Source: Herbaspirillum hiltneri N3 (GTDB lineage: Bacteria; Pseudomonadota; Gammaproteobacteria; Burkholderiales; Burkholderiaceae_D). From it: a stretch of DNA of 64,000 nt. The stretch spans positions 4,588,001-4,652,000 of the forward strand of contig NZ_CP011409.1 of assembly GCF_001267925.1 (NCBI RefSeq). Direction: 5' to 3'. The notes beneath the pieces are model-generated. The model had not been told where the DNA came from. It ran no database searches and saw only the letters and a program-made list of their open reading frames with translations. Numbering within the stretch: position 1 is the first letter of the stretch; each line of letters starts with the position of its first letter. Both the position numbers and the translations under genes were made by a program. Shown piece after piece: positions 17,355 through 27,607 of this stretch.

Positions 17355-18758
17355 ATGACAACGCAAAGCCCTCAGGGTCACCCGGTAGACGAAAGACTGC
17401 CGATACTCAAACTTGCCGCGCTGGGCATGCAGCACGTACTCGTGATGTATGCCGGCGCCATCGCAGTACCGCTTATCGTCGGCGGTGCCCTAAACCTGCC
17501 TAAATCCGAAATCGCCTACCTCATCAGCGCCGACCTGTTCTGCTGCGGCCTGGTCACCATTATTCAAAGCCTCGGCATCTGGAAGTTCGGCATCCGCATG
17601 CCGGTCATGATGGGCGTCACCTTTGCCGCCGTCGGACCGATGGTCGCCATGGCCAACAATCCTTCGCTGAGCATCCTGCATATCTACGGGGCGGTGATCG
17701 CGGCCGGGATATTCTGCATCCTGGCCTCGCCCTACATGAGCAAGCTCATGCGCTACTTCCCGCCGGTGGTCACCGGCACCGTCATCACGGTCATCGGCGT
17801 ATCGCTGATGGGCGTCGGCATCAACTGGGCGGCCGGCGGCCAACCCATCATCGGCAGGCTTGTCGACGGCGTCTTCGTCAAGATCCCCAACCCTGACTAC
17901 GGTTCGCCGCTGAGCCTGGCGATTGCCGCCGTGGTCCTCGTCTCCATCCTGCTCATCACCAAATACGTCAAGGGCTTCATCGCCAACATCTCGGTGCTGA
18001 TGGGCATGATCGTCGGCTTCGTCATCGCCCTGTCGCTGGGCAAGATCAACTTTGACGGCCTCGGCGCAACCGACTGGTTCGCGATGATCAAGCCCTTCCA
18101 CTACGGCTGGCCGCAGTTCGACGCCGGCTCCATCATCAGCATGTGCCTGGTCATGATCGTCACCATGATCGAATCGACCGGCATGTTCATGGCGCTGGGC
18201 GACATCGTCGAGAAGAAGGTCGACGACCGCACGTTGGCGCGCGGCCTGCGCGTGGACGGCCTGGGCACGGTCATCGGCGGCATCTTCAATACCTTCCCGT
18301 ACACCTCGTTCTCGCAGAACGTCGGCCTGGTCGGCGTTACCGGCATCCGCAGCCGCTATGTCTGCGTGGCCGCCGGCGTGATCCTGGCGGCATTCGGCCT
18401 GTTCCCCAAAATGGCGCACGTGGCCGCCTCGATCCCGCAATTCGTGCTGGGCGGCGCCGGCATCGTGATGTTCGGCATGGTGGCGGCAACCGGCATCAAG
18501 ATCCTTGCCAAGGTCGATTTCAACACCAACCGCAACAACCTGTTCATCGTCGCCATCAGCATCGGCGTGGGCATGATCCCGATTGTGGCGCCGACCTTCT
18601 TCGACAAAATGCCGGGCTTCTTGTCCACGGTCTTCCATAGTGGCATATTGCTTGCATCCACCATGGCGGTCGTACTGAACGTGTTCTTCAACGGCCGCGG
18701 CAGCGATGAAGAAGTCGCCGACTATGCGTTGGCGGCGGCACAAAGTTCGGATCATTGA
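17355..18758 (+). CDS. NCS2-family urate/xanthine:proton symporter
   Basis: This 467-residue inner-membrane permease of the nucleobase-cation symporter-2 family probably imports urate or xanthine. The start at 17355 (MTTQSPQGH) is preceded by TTGGAGAC. About 14 hydrophobic segments are visible. Diagnostic features are the helix-8 acidic segment MIVTMIESTGMFMALGD and the signature around SQNVGLVGVTGIRSR, both used for purine recognition in UapA/YgfU/UacT-type carriers. The gene is followed after 99 nt by uraD-allC and stands beside puuD, so a urate or xanthine substrate is likely. The two large leader hairpins suggest control at the RNA level in addition to the neighbouring LysR regulator. Distinguishing urate from xanthine preference needs helix-10 comparison. 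Confidence 0.92.
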   Translation: MTTQSPQGHPVDERLPILKLAALGMQHVLVMYAGAIAVPLIVGGALNLPKSEIAYLISADLFCCGLVTIIQSLGIWKFGIRMPVMMGVTFAAVGPMVAMANNPSLSILHIYGAVIAAGIFCILASPYMSKLMRYFPPVVTGTVITVIGVSLMGVGINWAAGGQPIIGRLVDGVFVKIPNPDYGSPLSLAIAAVVLVSILLITKYVKGFIANISVLMGMIVGFVIALSLGKINFDGLGATDWFAMIKPFHYGWPQFDAGSIISMCLVMIVTMIESTGMFMALGDIVEKKVDDRTLARGLRVDGLGTVIGGIFNTFPYTSFSQNVGLVGVTGIRSRYVCVAAGVILAAFGLFPKMAHVAASIPQFVLGGAGIVMFGMVAATGIKILAKVDFNTNRNNLFIVAISIGVGMIPIVAPTFFDKMPGFLSTVFHSGILLASTMAVVLNVFFNGRGSDEEVADYALAAAQSSDH

Positions 18759-18857
18759 AACTTGACATTTGAAACTTGAAACACGACAGGACGGGGCGCC
18801 GTCCTGTCAAAACAACCAGCAGGCAACCAGCAGCATTTATCGGCAACAGGTATCACG

Positions 18858-20627
18858 ATGACCACACTAGAACAATTGAACGGCAGCGCCGCGCGCGACG
18901 TACCGGCTTTCGTCAAGACCCTGCACGGGATCTACGAGCACTCGCCATGGATTCCGGAGCGGGCAGCCGCACTCGGCCCCTTCGCCACTATCACGGCGCT
19001 CAAGCAGTCGCTGCAAGGCGTGGTGACCGCCGCCGACCGGACGGAACAGCTGGGCCTGATCCGCGCCCACCCCGAACTGGCAGGCAAGGCCGCCATCGCC
19101 GGCGAACTGACTGCCGAGTCCACCGGCGAACAAGCCAAGGCCGGCCTCAACCTGTGCACGCCGGAAGAATTCGCCACGCTGCAAAAGCTCAATGCCGATT
19201 ACAACGCAAAATTCGGCTTCCCCTTCATCCTCGCGGTCAAGGGTGCCACCGGCAAGGGCCTGACGCGCCAGCAGATCATCGCCACCTTCACGCGCCGCCT
19301 GCGCAACCAGCCGGAAGACGAACTGCGCGAAGCGCTGCGCCAGATCGGCCGCATTGCCGAAATGCGCATCAACGACCTGCTCGGCTACACGCCGGCCATC
19401 GGCGCCACCATCATGGAATGGGCTGAAGAGATCGGCGCCTGGAGCGAAGACGAAGGCGCGCTGACCTGCACCTACATGACCGACGCCCATCGCCGCACTG
19501 CCGACCAGATCGCCCACTGGATGCGCGAAGCCGGCATGCATGCGCATATCGACGCGGTCGGTAACGTGGTCGGCCGCTACCTCTCGACCGATCCGCAAGC
19601 CAAGACATTGATGACCGGCTCGCACTACGACACGGTGCGCAACGGCGGCAAGTACGACGGCCGCGAAGGCATCCTGCTGCCGATCGCCATCGTCAGGCAC
19701 CTGCACGAAAAAGGCGAAACCCTGCCCTTCCATTTCGAGATCATCGCTTTCTCGGAAGAAGAAGGCGTGCGCTTCAAGAGCACCTTCCTGGGCAGCAACG
19801 CCATCATCGGCCAGTTCGACCTCAACCTGCTCAACCTCACCGATCGCGATGGCGTCAGCATGCGCGACGTCCTCACGCAAGCCGGCCATGACGTCACCAC
19901 GATTCCGCAGATCGCGCGCGATCCGTCCGACTTGCTCGGCTACGTCGAAGTCCACATCGAACAAGGCCCGGTCCTGCTCAACCGCGACCTCCCGGTTGGC
20001 ATCGTCACCTCGATCGCCGGCAGCTCGCGCTACCTGGTCAACCTCAAAGGCGTCGCCAGCCACGCCGGCACCACGCCGATGAGCATGCGCAAGGACGCCG
20101 CCGCCGCCGCCGCCGAAATCATCCTCTACGTCGAGCAGCGCTGCAGCCAAGACCAGCACGCCTCGCTGGTCGGCACCGTCGGCCAGCTGCAAGTGCCGAA
20201 CGGCTCCACCAACGTCATTCCCGGCGCGTGCACCCTGTCGCTGGACATCCGCGCCGCCCGCGACGACGTGCGCGACGCCGCGGTGGAAGACGTGCTCGGA
20301 AAAATCGAAGAAATCTGCCAGCGCCGCAGCGTCGACGCCAACATCGAAAAAACGGTCTCCGCCCCCGCCGCCCCTTGCGCCGGCTGGCTGATGCAACAAC
20401 TCGCCGCGGCCACCGAACGCGCCGGCGTCAAACCGTTCGAACTGGCCTCCGGCGCCGGCCACGACGCCATGACGATCGCCAGAATCACCGACGTCGCCAT
20501 GCTCTTCACGCGCTGCGGCAACGGCGGCATCAGTCATAACCCGCTGGAGACGATGACGGCCGATGACGCGGAAGTGTCGGCGCAGATCCTGTTGGATTTC
20601 CTGCGGAATTTCAAGGCGAAGGTTTAA
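18858..20627 (+). CDS. uraD-allC: Bifunctional OHCU decarboxylase / allantoate amidohydrolase fusion
   Basis: This is a 589-residue fusion of two urate-pathway enzymes. Residues 1 to about 168 are UraD, which decarboxylates 2-oxo-4-hydroxy-4-carboxy-5-ureidoimidazoline to S-allantoin; IRAHPELAGKAAI carries the catalytic histidine and FGFPFILAVKG is conserved. Residues of about 180-585 are an M20-family allantoate amidohydrolase releasing ammonia, with metal-site motifs GSHYDTVRNGGKYDG, FSEEEGVRF and HIEQGPVL and a C-terminal SGAGHDAM. The two steps are not consecutive: allantoinase acts between them. Neither allantoinase nor hydroxyisourate hydrolase is in the window. No internal start with a clear ribosome site separates the domains, so one polypeptide is expected. 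It lies in line with the NCS2 permease. Confidence 0.93.
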   Translation: MTTLEQLNGSAARDVPAFVKTLHGIYEHSPWIPERAAALGPFATITALKQSLQGVVTAADRTEQLGLIRAHPELAGKAAIAGELTAESTGEQAKAGLNLCTPEEFATLQKLNADYNAKFGFPFILAVKGATGKGLTRQQIIATFTRRLRNQPEDELREALRQIGRIAEMRINDLLGYTPAIGATIMEWAEEIGAWSEDEGALTCTYMTDAHRRTADQIAHWMREAGMHAHIDAVGNVVGRYLSTDPQAKTLMTGSHYDTVRNGGKYDGREGILLPIAIVRHLHEKGETLPFHFEIIAFSEEEGVRFKSTFLGSNAIIGQFDLNLLNLTDRDGVSMRDVLTQAGHDVTTIPQIARDPSDLLGYVEVHIEQGPVLLNRDLPVGIVTSIAGSSRYLVNLKGVASHAGTTPMSMRKDAAAAAAEIILYVEQRCSQDQHASLVGTVGQLQVPNGSTNVIPGACTLSLDIRAARDDVRDAAVEDVLGKIEEICQRRSVDANIEKTVSAPAAPCAGWLMQQLAAATERAGVKPFELASGAGHDAMTIARITDVAMLFTRCGNGGISHNPLETMTADDAEVSAQILLDFLRNFKAKV

Positions 20628-21064
20628 GCAGTAACGTCGCAAGCGACAACGCCAGAAGCCTCAATCACGATGCCGAAGGCGAGCCACCCAAGGCAATGCG
20701 AAGCGAGGCGAAAAAGAAGTTCCGCTTATGAGTCGCCGTTGGTGACGTGCTCAAATCGGATAAAGAAGGGAAACTTGTCTGAGCGCAGCGAGTTTGTTTC
20801 CCTTCCCGATTTGAGTACGGCGCCAACGGGAACCCCGAAGGGGCGGCGAGTCGCGGTCGCCTTTCTTTGCTTACTTTCTTTGGCGAAGCAAAGAAAGTGA
20901 GCGGCTGCCGGGCCGCCCCCGGCAACCACGGTTGATCGAAGAAAAAACAGAATCAGCTACAGACAAAGGCAAGTCGGAACAAAACCAACTGCACGACCGC
21001 CCCCAAACCCTGCCCACTTCCCCAAATAAGCTACAATCCCCTCATTCCATCAGCACCAAACCCC
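20628..21064. repeat. Intergenic region filled by nested stem-loop repeat
   Basis: This 437-nt gap before thyA has no credible gene. Imperfect 23-bp arms at 20737-20759 and 20806-20828 (core CTCAAATCGG) enclose a 7-bp GGGAAAC/GTTTCCC pair at 20768-20774 and 20796-20802. A second hairpin has a 14-bp stem with one G-T position at 20869-20882 and 20889-20902, with a 6-nt loop. Short open frames inside are by-products. The arrangement looks like a dispersed palindromic intergenic repeat; the second hairpin could stop or stabilise the allC transcript. The last 130 nt before thyA show nothing clear. Confidence 0.7.
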
Positions 21065-21859
21065 ATGCGCCAATACCTCGATTTCATGCGCCACGTCTAC
21101 GAACATGGCACCGAAAAAACCGACCGCACCGGCACCGGCACCCGCTCCGTCTTCGGCCACCAGATGCGCTTCAACCTGCAGGAAGGCTTTCCCCTGCTGA
21201 CCACCAAGAAGCTGCACATCAAGTCCATCGTGCATGAACTGATCTGGTTCCTGGCCGGCTCGACCAATATTGCTTATTTGAAAGACAACGGCGTCAAGAT
21301 CTGGGACGAATGGGCCGACGCGGAAGGCAACCTGGGACCGATCTACGGCTACCAATGGCGCTCCTGGCCCGCCCCCAACGGCGAACACATCGACCAGATC
21401 GCCCAGGTCGTCAGCCAGATCAGGAACAACCCCGACTCACGCCGCCTGATCGTGTCCGCATGGAACGTGGCCGACATCCCGCAGATGAAGTTGCCTCCCT
21501 GCCATGCCTTCTTCCAGTTCTACGTAGCCGACGGCAAGCTGTCCTGCCAGTTGTACCAGCGCAGCGCCGATATCTTCCTCGGCGTGCCGTTCAACATCGC
21601 GTCCTACGCGCTGCTGACCCACATGGTGGCGCAACAGACCGGCCTCGAAGTCGGCGACTTCGTCTGGACCGGCGGCGACTGTCATCTGTATTCCAATCAC
21701 ATGGAACAGGTACGGGAGCAACTGGCACGCACGCCCGGCCCGTTGCCCAAGCTGGTCATCAAGCGCAAGCCGGAGACCATCTTCGACTACCAGTTCGATG
21801 ATTTCGAAATCACCGGCTACGAAGCACAGGCCCACATCAAGGCGCCCGTGGCGGTCTGA
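21065..21859 (+). CDS. thyA: Thymidylate synthase
   Basis: This 264-residue enzyme methylates dUMP to dTMP using methylenetetrahydrofolate, leaving dihydrofolate. The length equals that of E. coli ThyA. The N-terminus [26 protein letters not shown] carries the phosphate-binding arginine region, the catalytic cysteine is Cys146 in [11 protein letters not shown], and the end is [13 protein letters not shown] with the usual terminal valine. A perfect terminator follows. The dihydrofolate reductase gene needed to recycle its product, often adjacent to thyA, is here 7.7 kb downstream beyond the opg operon. Confidence 0.98.
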   Translation: MRQYLDFMRHVYEHGTEKTDRTGTGTRSVFGHQMRFNLQEGFPLLTTKKLHIKSIVHELIWFLAGSTNIAYLKDNGVKIWDEWADAEGNLGPIYGYQWRSWPAPNGEHIDQIAQVVSQIRNNPDSRRLIVSAWNVADIPQMKLPPCHAFFQFYVADGKLSCQLYQRSADIFLGVPFNIASYALLTHMVAQQTGLEVGDFVWTGGDCHLYSNHMEQVREQLARTPGPLPKLVIKRKPETIFDYQFDDFEITGYEAQAHIKAPVAV

Positions 21860-21891
21860 AGCCGGCGTCCCTCCTCCTTCCGTCCGTACGT

Positions 21892-21919
21892 GAAAACGCC
21901 TGCAATCGCAGGCGTTTTC
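21892..21919 (+). terminator. Rho-independent terminator of thyA
   Basis: A 12-bp perfect stem GAAAACGCCTGC / GCAGGCGTTTTC has a 4-nt loop (AATC). It lies 32 nt after the thyA stop and ends in a T-rich arm. Confidence 0.9.
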
Positions 21920-22010
21920 ATCTGCATCTAAGCTAAGTCGTATTTGTTATTTCCCTTCGGCGGCGCGGCATCCTATAGTGACTGCACTCACCGGCCCGAA
22001 GGGATTCCCC

Positions 22011-22235
22011 ATGCTGCGCTCAGGAAGAAACATTGTTCTGCTGACATTCATTTGCACCCTGCTGGTGCTGGCGTTGCCAGGCGTGTCGGCGTGGGACGCG
22101 CTGTGTGCCGCAGTCATGCTCATGATCGCCGGTATCGGCGTGCTCTATCCCCTGATCGTTTCCGGACAGGCGAATCCGCCTCAGCACATACAGGACGTTG
22201 AAGTGGGGCCGGCGACGAGCGCGATCCTGTTCTGA
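22011..22235 (+). CDS. Small hypothetical membrane protein
   Basis: This is a 74-residue predicted protein starting MLRSGRNIV at 22011, preceded by AAGGGATT at ribosome-site distance; an in-frame GTG at 21978 would add 11 residues. It has two hydrophobic helices (about residues 8-24 and 29-52) and a short polar tail (NPPQHIQDVEVGPATSAILF). I do not recognise a family. It is isolated between thyA and the convergent adaptor/outer-membrane-factor operon. Coding is supported only by length, ribosome site and a plausible two-helix pattern, so it could be spurious. Confidence 0.5.
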   Translation: MLRSGRNIVLLTFICTLLVLALPGVSAWDALCAAVMLMIAGIGVLYPLIVSGQANPPQHIQDVEVGPATSAILF

Positions 22236-22286
22236 AGAAACGCTGAAATACGAAGTCGTGAAATGAAGAGATGAACCGAACGGCGC

Positions 22287-23765
22287 TCAGGAAGCGCCGT
22301 TGGTTTTTTGCGGGGTGCCGCCCGAGTCGGTGCCCGGATTTCCGTAGCGGACATCGTCGCGCCAGCCGCCGCCCAGCGCCTTGTACAGCGACACCGTGGC
22401 CTGCAGCCGTTGCAGCTTGATCTGGCCGAGCTGGTTCTGCGCTTCCGACAGGATGCGCTGCGTATCAAGCACCACCATCAGATCCTCGGCGCCGCTGCGA
22501 TAGCGGATTTCCGATAATTCAAACGCGAAGCGCGCCTGGTCCACTTCCTGGTTCTTGAGGCGATAGCGTTCCTCCAGGCTGCGAATCGCACCCAGCGATT
22601 TTTCCACCTCCGACAAGGCGCTCACCACCGCCGAGCGATACACCTGCACCAACTCCTGCTTCTGCGCCACTGCGAGATCGCGGCGGCTGCTCAGGCGGCC
22701 CGCATCGAAGATCGGCGCCGTCAGCGAAGCACCCAGATTGGCCAGCAGATTGGGGCCGTCGAACAGCGACAGCAGCGCGTTGCTTTGCGCGCCGGTGGAA
22801 CCGGTCAGGCGGATACTCGGGAACAGCGCCGCACGCGCCACCGCGACATTGGCGTTGGCTTCGGCCAGGCGCGCTTCGGCGCGGCGGATGTCGGGACGGC
22901 GCGTGAGCAATTCGGACGGCAGACCGGCGGCAATCTTCGGCATCTGAATCGCTGCCAGGCCTTTTTCACCGACGCTGAAATTTTGCGGCGGACGTCCCAG
23001 CAGGATCGCCAGCGCAGTCTGCGCATCGCGCTCCTGCTGCATCAGGTCGGGCAACGCCGCCTGCTGGTTGGCCAGCGCCGAACGCTGGCGCGCAAGGTCC
23101 AGCGGCGAGGCGGCGCCGGCGCGGCTTTGCGCTTCGACCAGCTTGAGCACGCGCTGGGCGTTGCCGACGTTCTGCCTGGCGATTTCAAGGCGGTCGCGCA
23201 GCGACAGCACTTGCAGGAACGTCGAGACGATACCGCTGGTGACGGTCAATGCGACGGTCTCGCGGTCGTACAGGTTGGCGCGCAGCGAGGCTTCCGCGGC
23301 GGCCAGCCCGGCCCGGTTCCTGCCCCAGAAATCGACTTCGTAATTAATCTCCAGCATACCGCTGGCACTGGTGGTCGGACTACCGCCGCTCAGCGGCAAG
23401 GCGCGGTTGGCGCTCAAGGCGATATCCGCATCGGGCAACAGCGGCGCGCCGGCGATGCGCGCATTGGCCTCCGCCTGGCGTACGCGCGACATGGCGGCGG
23501 CGATTTCAAAATTGTTGCTCCGGCCCTCCTTGACCAGGCTGCTCAGTTCGGCGCTGCCAAACTGCTTCCACCAGTCGGCGTCGATCACCGGCTGCGCAGT
23601 ACTGTCCGTACTATTGGCGCCGGCGGCGTCACCCCATTGTCTGGGCACATCGACCTTCTGCACCGGCTCGACATCGACCTGGGTCGCTGCACAGCCGGCC
23701 AGCAGCAAGGCCAGTACCGCCAGGGACAGGGGCTTCAGCGACGGGAATGTGGGGCGCAAGATCAT
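22287..23765 (-). CDS. NodT-family outer-membrane factor lipoprotein, last gene of the opg operon
   Basis: This 492-residue TolC-like channel lipoprotein has a signal peptide ending in ALLLAGC, with the lipidated cysteine at residue 25. Two efflux-channel repeats follow, with LLTRRPDIRRAEARLAEANANV between them and LYKALGGGWRDD near the end. It begins 27 nt after the adaptor gene and is the fourth and last gene of opgG-opgH-adaptor-channel. It resembles the RND-pump channel at 1-2.5 kb only at family level. In MacAB-type systems such a channel pairs with MacA and MacB, but no MacB-like or RND permease is encoded here. Its partner is therefore open: OpgH itself, a MacB elsewhere, or a lost gene. 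Confidence 0.92.
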   Translation of the reverse strand: MILRPTFPSLKPLSLAVLALLLAGCAATQVDVEPVQKVDVPRQWGDAAGANSTDSTAQPVIDADWWKQFGSAELSSLVKEGRSNNFEIAAAMSRVRQAEANARIAGAPLLPDADIALSANRALPLSGGSPTTSASGMLEINYEVDFWGRNRAGLAAAEASLRANLYDRETVALTVTSGIVSTFLQVLSLRDRLEIARQNVGNAQRVLKLVEAQSRAGAASPLDLARQRSALANQQAALPDLMQQERDAQTALAILLGRPPQNFSVGEKGLAAIQMPKIAAGLPSELLTRRPDIRRAEARLAEANANVAVARAALFPSIRLTGSTGAQSNALLSLFDGPNLLANLGASLTAPIFDAGRLSSRRDLAVAQKQELVQVYRSAVVSALSEVEKSLGAIRSLEERYRLKNQEVDQARFAFELSEIRYRSGAEDLMVVLDTQRILSEAQNQLGQIKLQRLQATVSLYKALGGGWRDDVRYGNPGTDSGGTPQKTNGAS

Positions 23766-23792
23766 GAACGAATACCTGAAATCAAACTGCGA

Positions 23793-25046
23793 TCAGCGGG
23801 GACTGTCGCGCTGCTGCTGTGGCTGCTGCGATGACGCCACCGACGCCGGCAGCAACACCTGCTCGCCCTCGGCCAGGCCGGTCAGCACCTGGGCCTTGTC
23901 GGCGTTGCGCAAGCCGATGCGCACGTCGCGTGTTTCCAGCTTGCCGCCGGCGTGCAGGACCTTGAGCTTCTGCATGCCCTTGTTGTCCGGCTTGACCACC
24001 AGAGCCGCCGGAATGGTGATGGCGCGTTCGGCTTTGTCCAGCACGAAGAAGACGTCCGCGGTCATGCCGGCCATCAGCTCGCGGCTGGGATTGGCGACGT
24101 CGAAGAGCACCGTGTAGAACGCCCTCTTGCCCTGGCGGCCGCTGTCATCCGCCGGCAGCAGCATGATCTGGCGCAGCTTGCCGGCCCAGCGCTTGCCTGG
24201 ATAGCCGGGGGTGGTGAAGTAGGCCGTCATGCCCTTGTGGAGCCGCGTCACGTCTTCTTCCGCGACGCGCGCCTGCACGCTCATCTTGCTCAGGTCGGCG
24301 ATGCGCATCAGCACGTCCTGGTTGGCCGAGAGGGTCTGGCCGACGCGCGCCGACAAGGCCACCACGGTGCCGCTGATGGGAGCCACGATGCGGGTCTGCT
24401 TCTGGATCGCCTCGTCTTCCTTCATGGCGGCGTCGAGCTGCTGGATCTGGGCGTTGATGGCGTCCACTTTGGCGGCGGCCGAATACATGCCCATGCGGCT
24501 CGACTCGTAGGTTTCTTCGCGCGTGGCATTCTCGGCCTTGAGCTGGGTCTGGCGCTGGAATTGCAGTTGGGCGAAATCAAGCTGGGCGTTTTGCCCGGCC
24601 AGTTCCGCCTTCAGGCGCGCCATCTGGGCGCGATTGTTTTCGACGCGGCCGGCTTGCACCACCGGCGAGACCGCCACCAGCAGTTTGCCTTCCTTGACCG
24701 TTTCACCGATGCCGACATAGACGTCGGAAATCTGTCCCGACACCTTGGTGCCGACGTCGACGTAATTCTGCATGGCGACGTTGCCGGTGGCGTTGACCAC
24801 CTGTTCGATGTCGCTGCGCTCGGCGATCACGCTTTCCAGCCGGACCGGCACCGCCTGCGGATGGCGCTGGCGATAGCCGTACCAGCCGGCGACGCCGGCG
24901 GCGATCACCAGCACCAGCGCCAACGCACTCCAGCCACGTCGCGCCAGCGTGCGGCGGCGATCGTCGCCGGACGGCGCGATCTGATCCGCCAGGTGGCGAT
25001 TTTCAGCGGTCATGTCGTCGAGATTGTCCACGGGTTCCCTCTTCAT
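23793..25046 (-). CDS. MacA-like periplasmic adaptor (HlyD/membrane-fusion family) coupled to opgH
   Basis: This is a 417-residue membrane-fusion protein. The start at 25046 (MKREPVDNL) overlaps the opgH stop as ATGA, so translation is probably coupled; a longer frame exists but would lie inside opgH. A cytoplasmic stretch of about 40 residues precedes one membrane helix (about 38-57, [18 protein letters not shown]). A barrel-sandwich/lipoyl half follows ([16 protein letters not shown]), then a long helical hairpin rich in Gln/Ala (about 105-190), the second lipoyl half ([22 protein letters not shown]) and beta-barrel/membrane-proximal domains. This is the MacA layout with a long hairpin that reaches a TolC-type channel. 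A NodT channel gene follows 27 nt later; no ABC permease gene is present. The C-terminus is Gln-rich. Confidence 0.9.
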   Translation of the reverse strand: MKREPVDNLDDMTAENRHLADQIAPSGDDRRRTLARRGWSALALVLVIAAGVAGWYGYRQRHPQAVPVRLESVIAERSDIEQVVNATGNVAMQNYVDVGTKVSGQISDVYVGIGETVKEGKLLVAVSPVVQAGRVENNRAQMARLKAELAGQNAQLDFAQLQFQRQTQLKAENATREETYESSRMGMYSAAAKVDAINAQIQQLDAAMKEDEAIQKQTRIVAPISGTVVALSARVGQTLSANQDVLMRIADLSKMSVQARVAEEDVTRLHKGMTAYFTTPGYPGKRWAGKLRQIMLLPADDSGRQGKRAFYTVLFDVANPSRELMAGMTADVFFVLDKAERAITIPAALVVKPDNKGMQKLKVLHAGGKLETRDVRIGLRNADKAQVLTGLAEGEQVLLPASVASSQQPQQQRDSPR

Positions 25047-27607
25047 GTCGGCGTCATCCAGGAAGAATGCCGCGTCGGCTGACTCCATACCGCGTAATGC
25101 AGCGCCGACAGCAGGCGCGGATCGTCAAGCAAGGTGTGCTTCTGCTTTTCGGTCAATACCCCAGGGCCGCGACGCAGCGCCTGCAGCACCAGCGAATCGC
25201 CGGCGCTGCGACCGGCGTCGGGCATGCGCGGATGACCGTGCGCACCGGCGCAGACCAAGGCGTTGACGGCCGGATCGACGACGGCGTCGATAAATCCAGG
25301 CAGCGGCGCAGTGGCGTTCAAATGCGCCACGGTGTCGCGCAGTTCGCGCGGCGCGTCGACTTCTTCGGGAATCGAAAACAGTTGGAAACGGCGAAACAGC
25401 CGGCCGAAGGAAACGCGGCTCGACAACACCGACAACGGCACCGAGAACATCAGCGAACCGGCGATCGGCATGAGCCACCAGATGAAGGACGGGTTGAGCC
25501 AGTACACCAGCGCGCCCCAGGCCACACCCAGCACGGAATGCACGCCGTGGCGGCGCACCGCCTGGCCCCAGCCGGTTTCATTATCGGCGCGCGGCGGCGA
25601 CTTCCAGCTCAGCGCCCAGCCGAGGAAAGCGCCCAGCACGAAGCGCGTGTGAAACAACATGCGCACCGGCGCCAGCATCATCGAGAACAGCAGTTCGAGC
25701 AACATGCTCAGCGTGACGCGCAACGCGCCGCCGTAGCCTTTCGCCCCCTTGACGATGATCAGCAGCACGCTGAGGATCTTCGGCAGGAACAGGATGGTAG
25801 CGGTGGCCGAGACCAGCGCCAGGGCCTTTTCGGGATGCCATTCGGGCCAGATCGGGAACAACTGGCGCGGCTCGACGAAATATTGCGGGTCGATCAGCGT
25901 ATGCGTCGCCAGCAGCACCGTCGACAAGGCCAGGAACAGCGCCCACAACGGCGCTGACAGATAGGCCATGACGCCGGTGACGAATACCGCACGATGCACC
26001 ACATGCATGCCGCGCGCCAGGAACAGCCGGAAGTTCATCAGGTTACCCTGGCACCAGCGGCGGTCGCGGCCAAGTTCATCGAGCAGCGCCGGCGGCATTT
26101 CTTCGTAGCTGCCGTCAAGGTCGTAGGCGATCCACACCGACCAGCCGGCGCGACGCATCAGCGAAGCTTCGACGAAGTCGTGCGAGAGAATCGGGCCGGA
26201 CAGATTGCCGTCGCCCGGCAACGGCGCCAGCGCGCAATGCTTCATGAACGGCGCCATCCGGATGATGGCGTTGTGGCCCCAGTAATGCGATTCGCCAAGC
26301 TGCCAGTAATGCAGTCCGGCGGTGAACAGGGGCCCGTACACGCGCGTCGAAAATTGCTGGATGCGCGCGTACAGCGTATCGCGTCCGGCAGCGCGCGGCG
26401 CGGTCTGGATGATGCCGGCGCCGGGGTGCGCTTCCATCAGGCGAACCAGCGTCGACAAGCATTGGCCGCTCATGACGCTGTCGGCGTCGAGCACCAGCAT
26501 GTAGCGGTAGTCGGCGCCCCAGCGGCGGCAAAAATCGTCGAGGTTGCCGCTCTTGCGTTTGACCCGGCGGCGGCGATGGCGGTAGAAGATGCGGCCGAAG
26601 CCGTCGACTTCCTTGCACAGCGCGGCCCAGGCCTGCAGCTCGGCGACGCAGATGTCGGACTCGCCGCTGTCGCTGAGGACGAAGAAATCGAAACGGTCGA
26701 GATCGCCGTTGCGCTGCACCGATTCGTAGGTTGCGCGCAGGCCGGCAAACACGCGCGCCACGTCTTCGTTGCAGATCGGCATGACGATGGCGGTGCGCGC
26801 ATCGGGCGCAATCCATTTCGGACCGGCCTGCTCGTGCGAAATCAGATACGGATCGTCGCCGCGCATGAGCACCAGGAAGCCGGTCATGGCGGTCCAGAAG
26901 CCGGCCGAAACCCAGCAGAACAGCAAGCCGAACAAACCGAGGATGACCATTTCGAGCGGCTTCTCGCCGTGGTACGGCAACACGTCGCTCATGAAATACG
27001 TGGCCAGCGCGCTTTGCATCACCATCAGGATCAGCAGCACCACGCGGCGCACGTTGCCGCTGTGCGTCCAGTAGCCGCGCGGATCCGGCGAATCGGGCAG
27101 ATCGAGCGTGTCTTCGACGAAAACCGGTTCTTTCGGCGGCAGGCCCTTGCGGCGTGCTGCGCGCTGCTCGAAGGCGCGGGTGGCTTCCTCAACCCAGCGC
27201 GACAGCGGATTGAGGGTCCCCCAGGGACGCGGCACCATTGAGCGGCGGTTGAGCGGCGGCGCCAGCTTGATGTCGTCGCCGGGCCCCGGGACAGGAGGCG
27301 GCGACTCGGCCGGCCGGGCGCGTGCGGCAGGCGCCATGGCGTCGGCCGCAGCGCGCGGATAAGCCAGTTCGAGACGCCCTGCGATGGAGTCCTGCGCGGA
27401 ATTGTCATGCCGATGTTGCTGCTCCCCTGCCAGCAGGCCGTGCAAGTCGCGCATGGCATCGCCGGAATCCTGCTCGCCCACGCGGGCGGTCAGCGCCTGG
27501 CGCTGTTCAGGCGTCAGCGGCAGGCGGTCGAGATAACGCTCCAGTTGTTGCGACGCGCGGGATGCGTCGGAGGCGTGCCTCAGTTGGGGGGTAATATGTA
27601 GCTCCAC
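25043..27607 (-). CDS. opgH: Glucans biosynthesis glucosyltransferase H
   Basis: This 854-residue inner-membrane family 2 glycosyltransferase polymerises UDP-glucose into the beta-1,2 backbone of osmoregulated periplasmic glucans and probably passes it through the membrane. About eight membrane helices flank the catalytic domain. Visible catalytic motifs are DADSVMSG (the DxD-type site), the DFVEASL acceptor-site acid, and DRRWCQGN, the QxxRW-like product-binding motif. The 130-residue polar N-terminal region with Pro-rich patches is cytoplasmic. The start at 27607 overlaps the opgG end by 28 nt, and the stop overlaps the start of a MacA-like adaptor gene by 4 nt. Such overlaps indicate one operon. 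Length matches the family (about 850). Confidence 0.96.
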   Translation of the reverse strand: MELHITPQLRHASDASRASQQLERYLDRLPLTPEQRQALTARVGEQDSGDAMRDLHGLLAGEQQHRHDNSAQDSIAGRLELAYPRAAADAMAPAARARPAESPPPVPGPGDDIKLAPPLNRRSMVPRPWGTLNPLSRWVEEATRAFEQRAARRKGLPPKEPVFVEDTLDLPDSPDPRGYWTHSGNVRRVVLLILMVMQSALATYFMSDVLPYHGEKPLEMVILGLFGLLFCWVSAGFWTAMTGFLVLMRGDDPYLISHEQAGPKWIAPDARTAIVMPICNEDVARVFAGLRATYESVQRNGDLDRFDFFVLSDSGESDICVAELQAWAALCKEVDGFGRIFYRHRRRRVKRKSGNLDDFCRRWGADYRYMLVLDADSVMSGQCLSTLVRLMEAHPGAGIIQTAPRAAGRDTLYARIQQFSTRVYGPLFTAGLHYWQLGESHYWGHNAIIRMAPFMKHCALAPLPGDGNLSGPILSHDFVEASLMRRAGWSVWIAYDLDGSYEEMPPALLDELGRDRRWCQGNLMNFRLFLARGMHVVHRAVFVTGVMAYLSAPLWALFLALSTVLLATHTLIDPQYFVEPRQLFPIWPEWHPEKALALVSATATILFLPKILSVLLIIVKGAKGYGGALRVTLSMLLELLFSMMLAPVRMLFHTRFVLGAFLGWALSWKSPPRADNETGWGQAVRRHGVHSVLGVAWGALVYWLNPSFIWWLMPIAGSLMFSVPLSVLSSRVSFGRLFRRFQLFSIPEEVDAPRELRDTVAHLNATAPLPGFIDAVVDPAVNALVCAGAHGHPRMPDAGRSAGDSLVLQALRRGPGVLTEKQKHTLLDDPRLLSALHYAVWSQPTRHSSWMTPT

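Noticed and set aside
20665..20929. Short open frames in the stem-loop region before thyA
   Set aside because: They lie in inverted repeats on both strands, have no ribosome site and only repeat-derived sequence.
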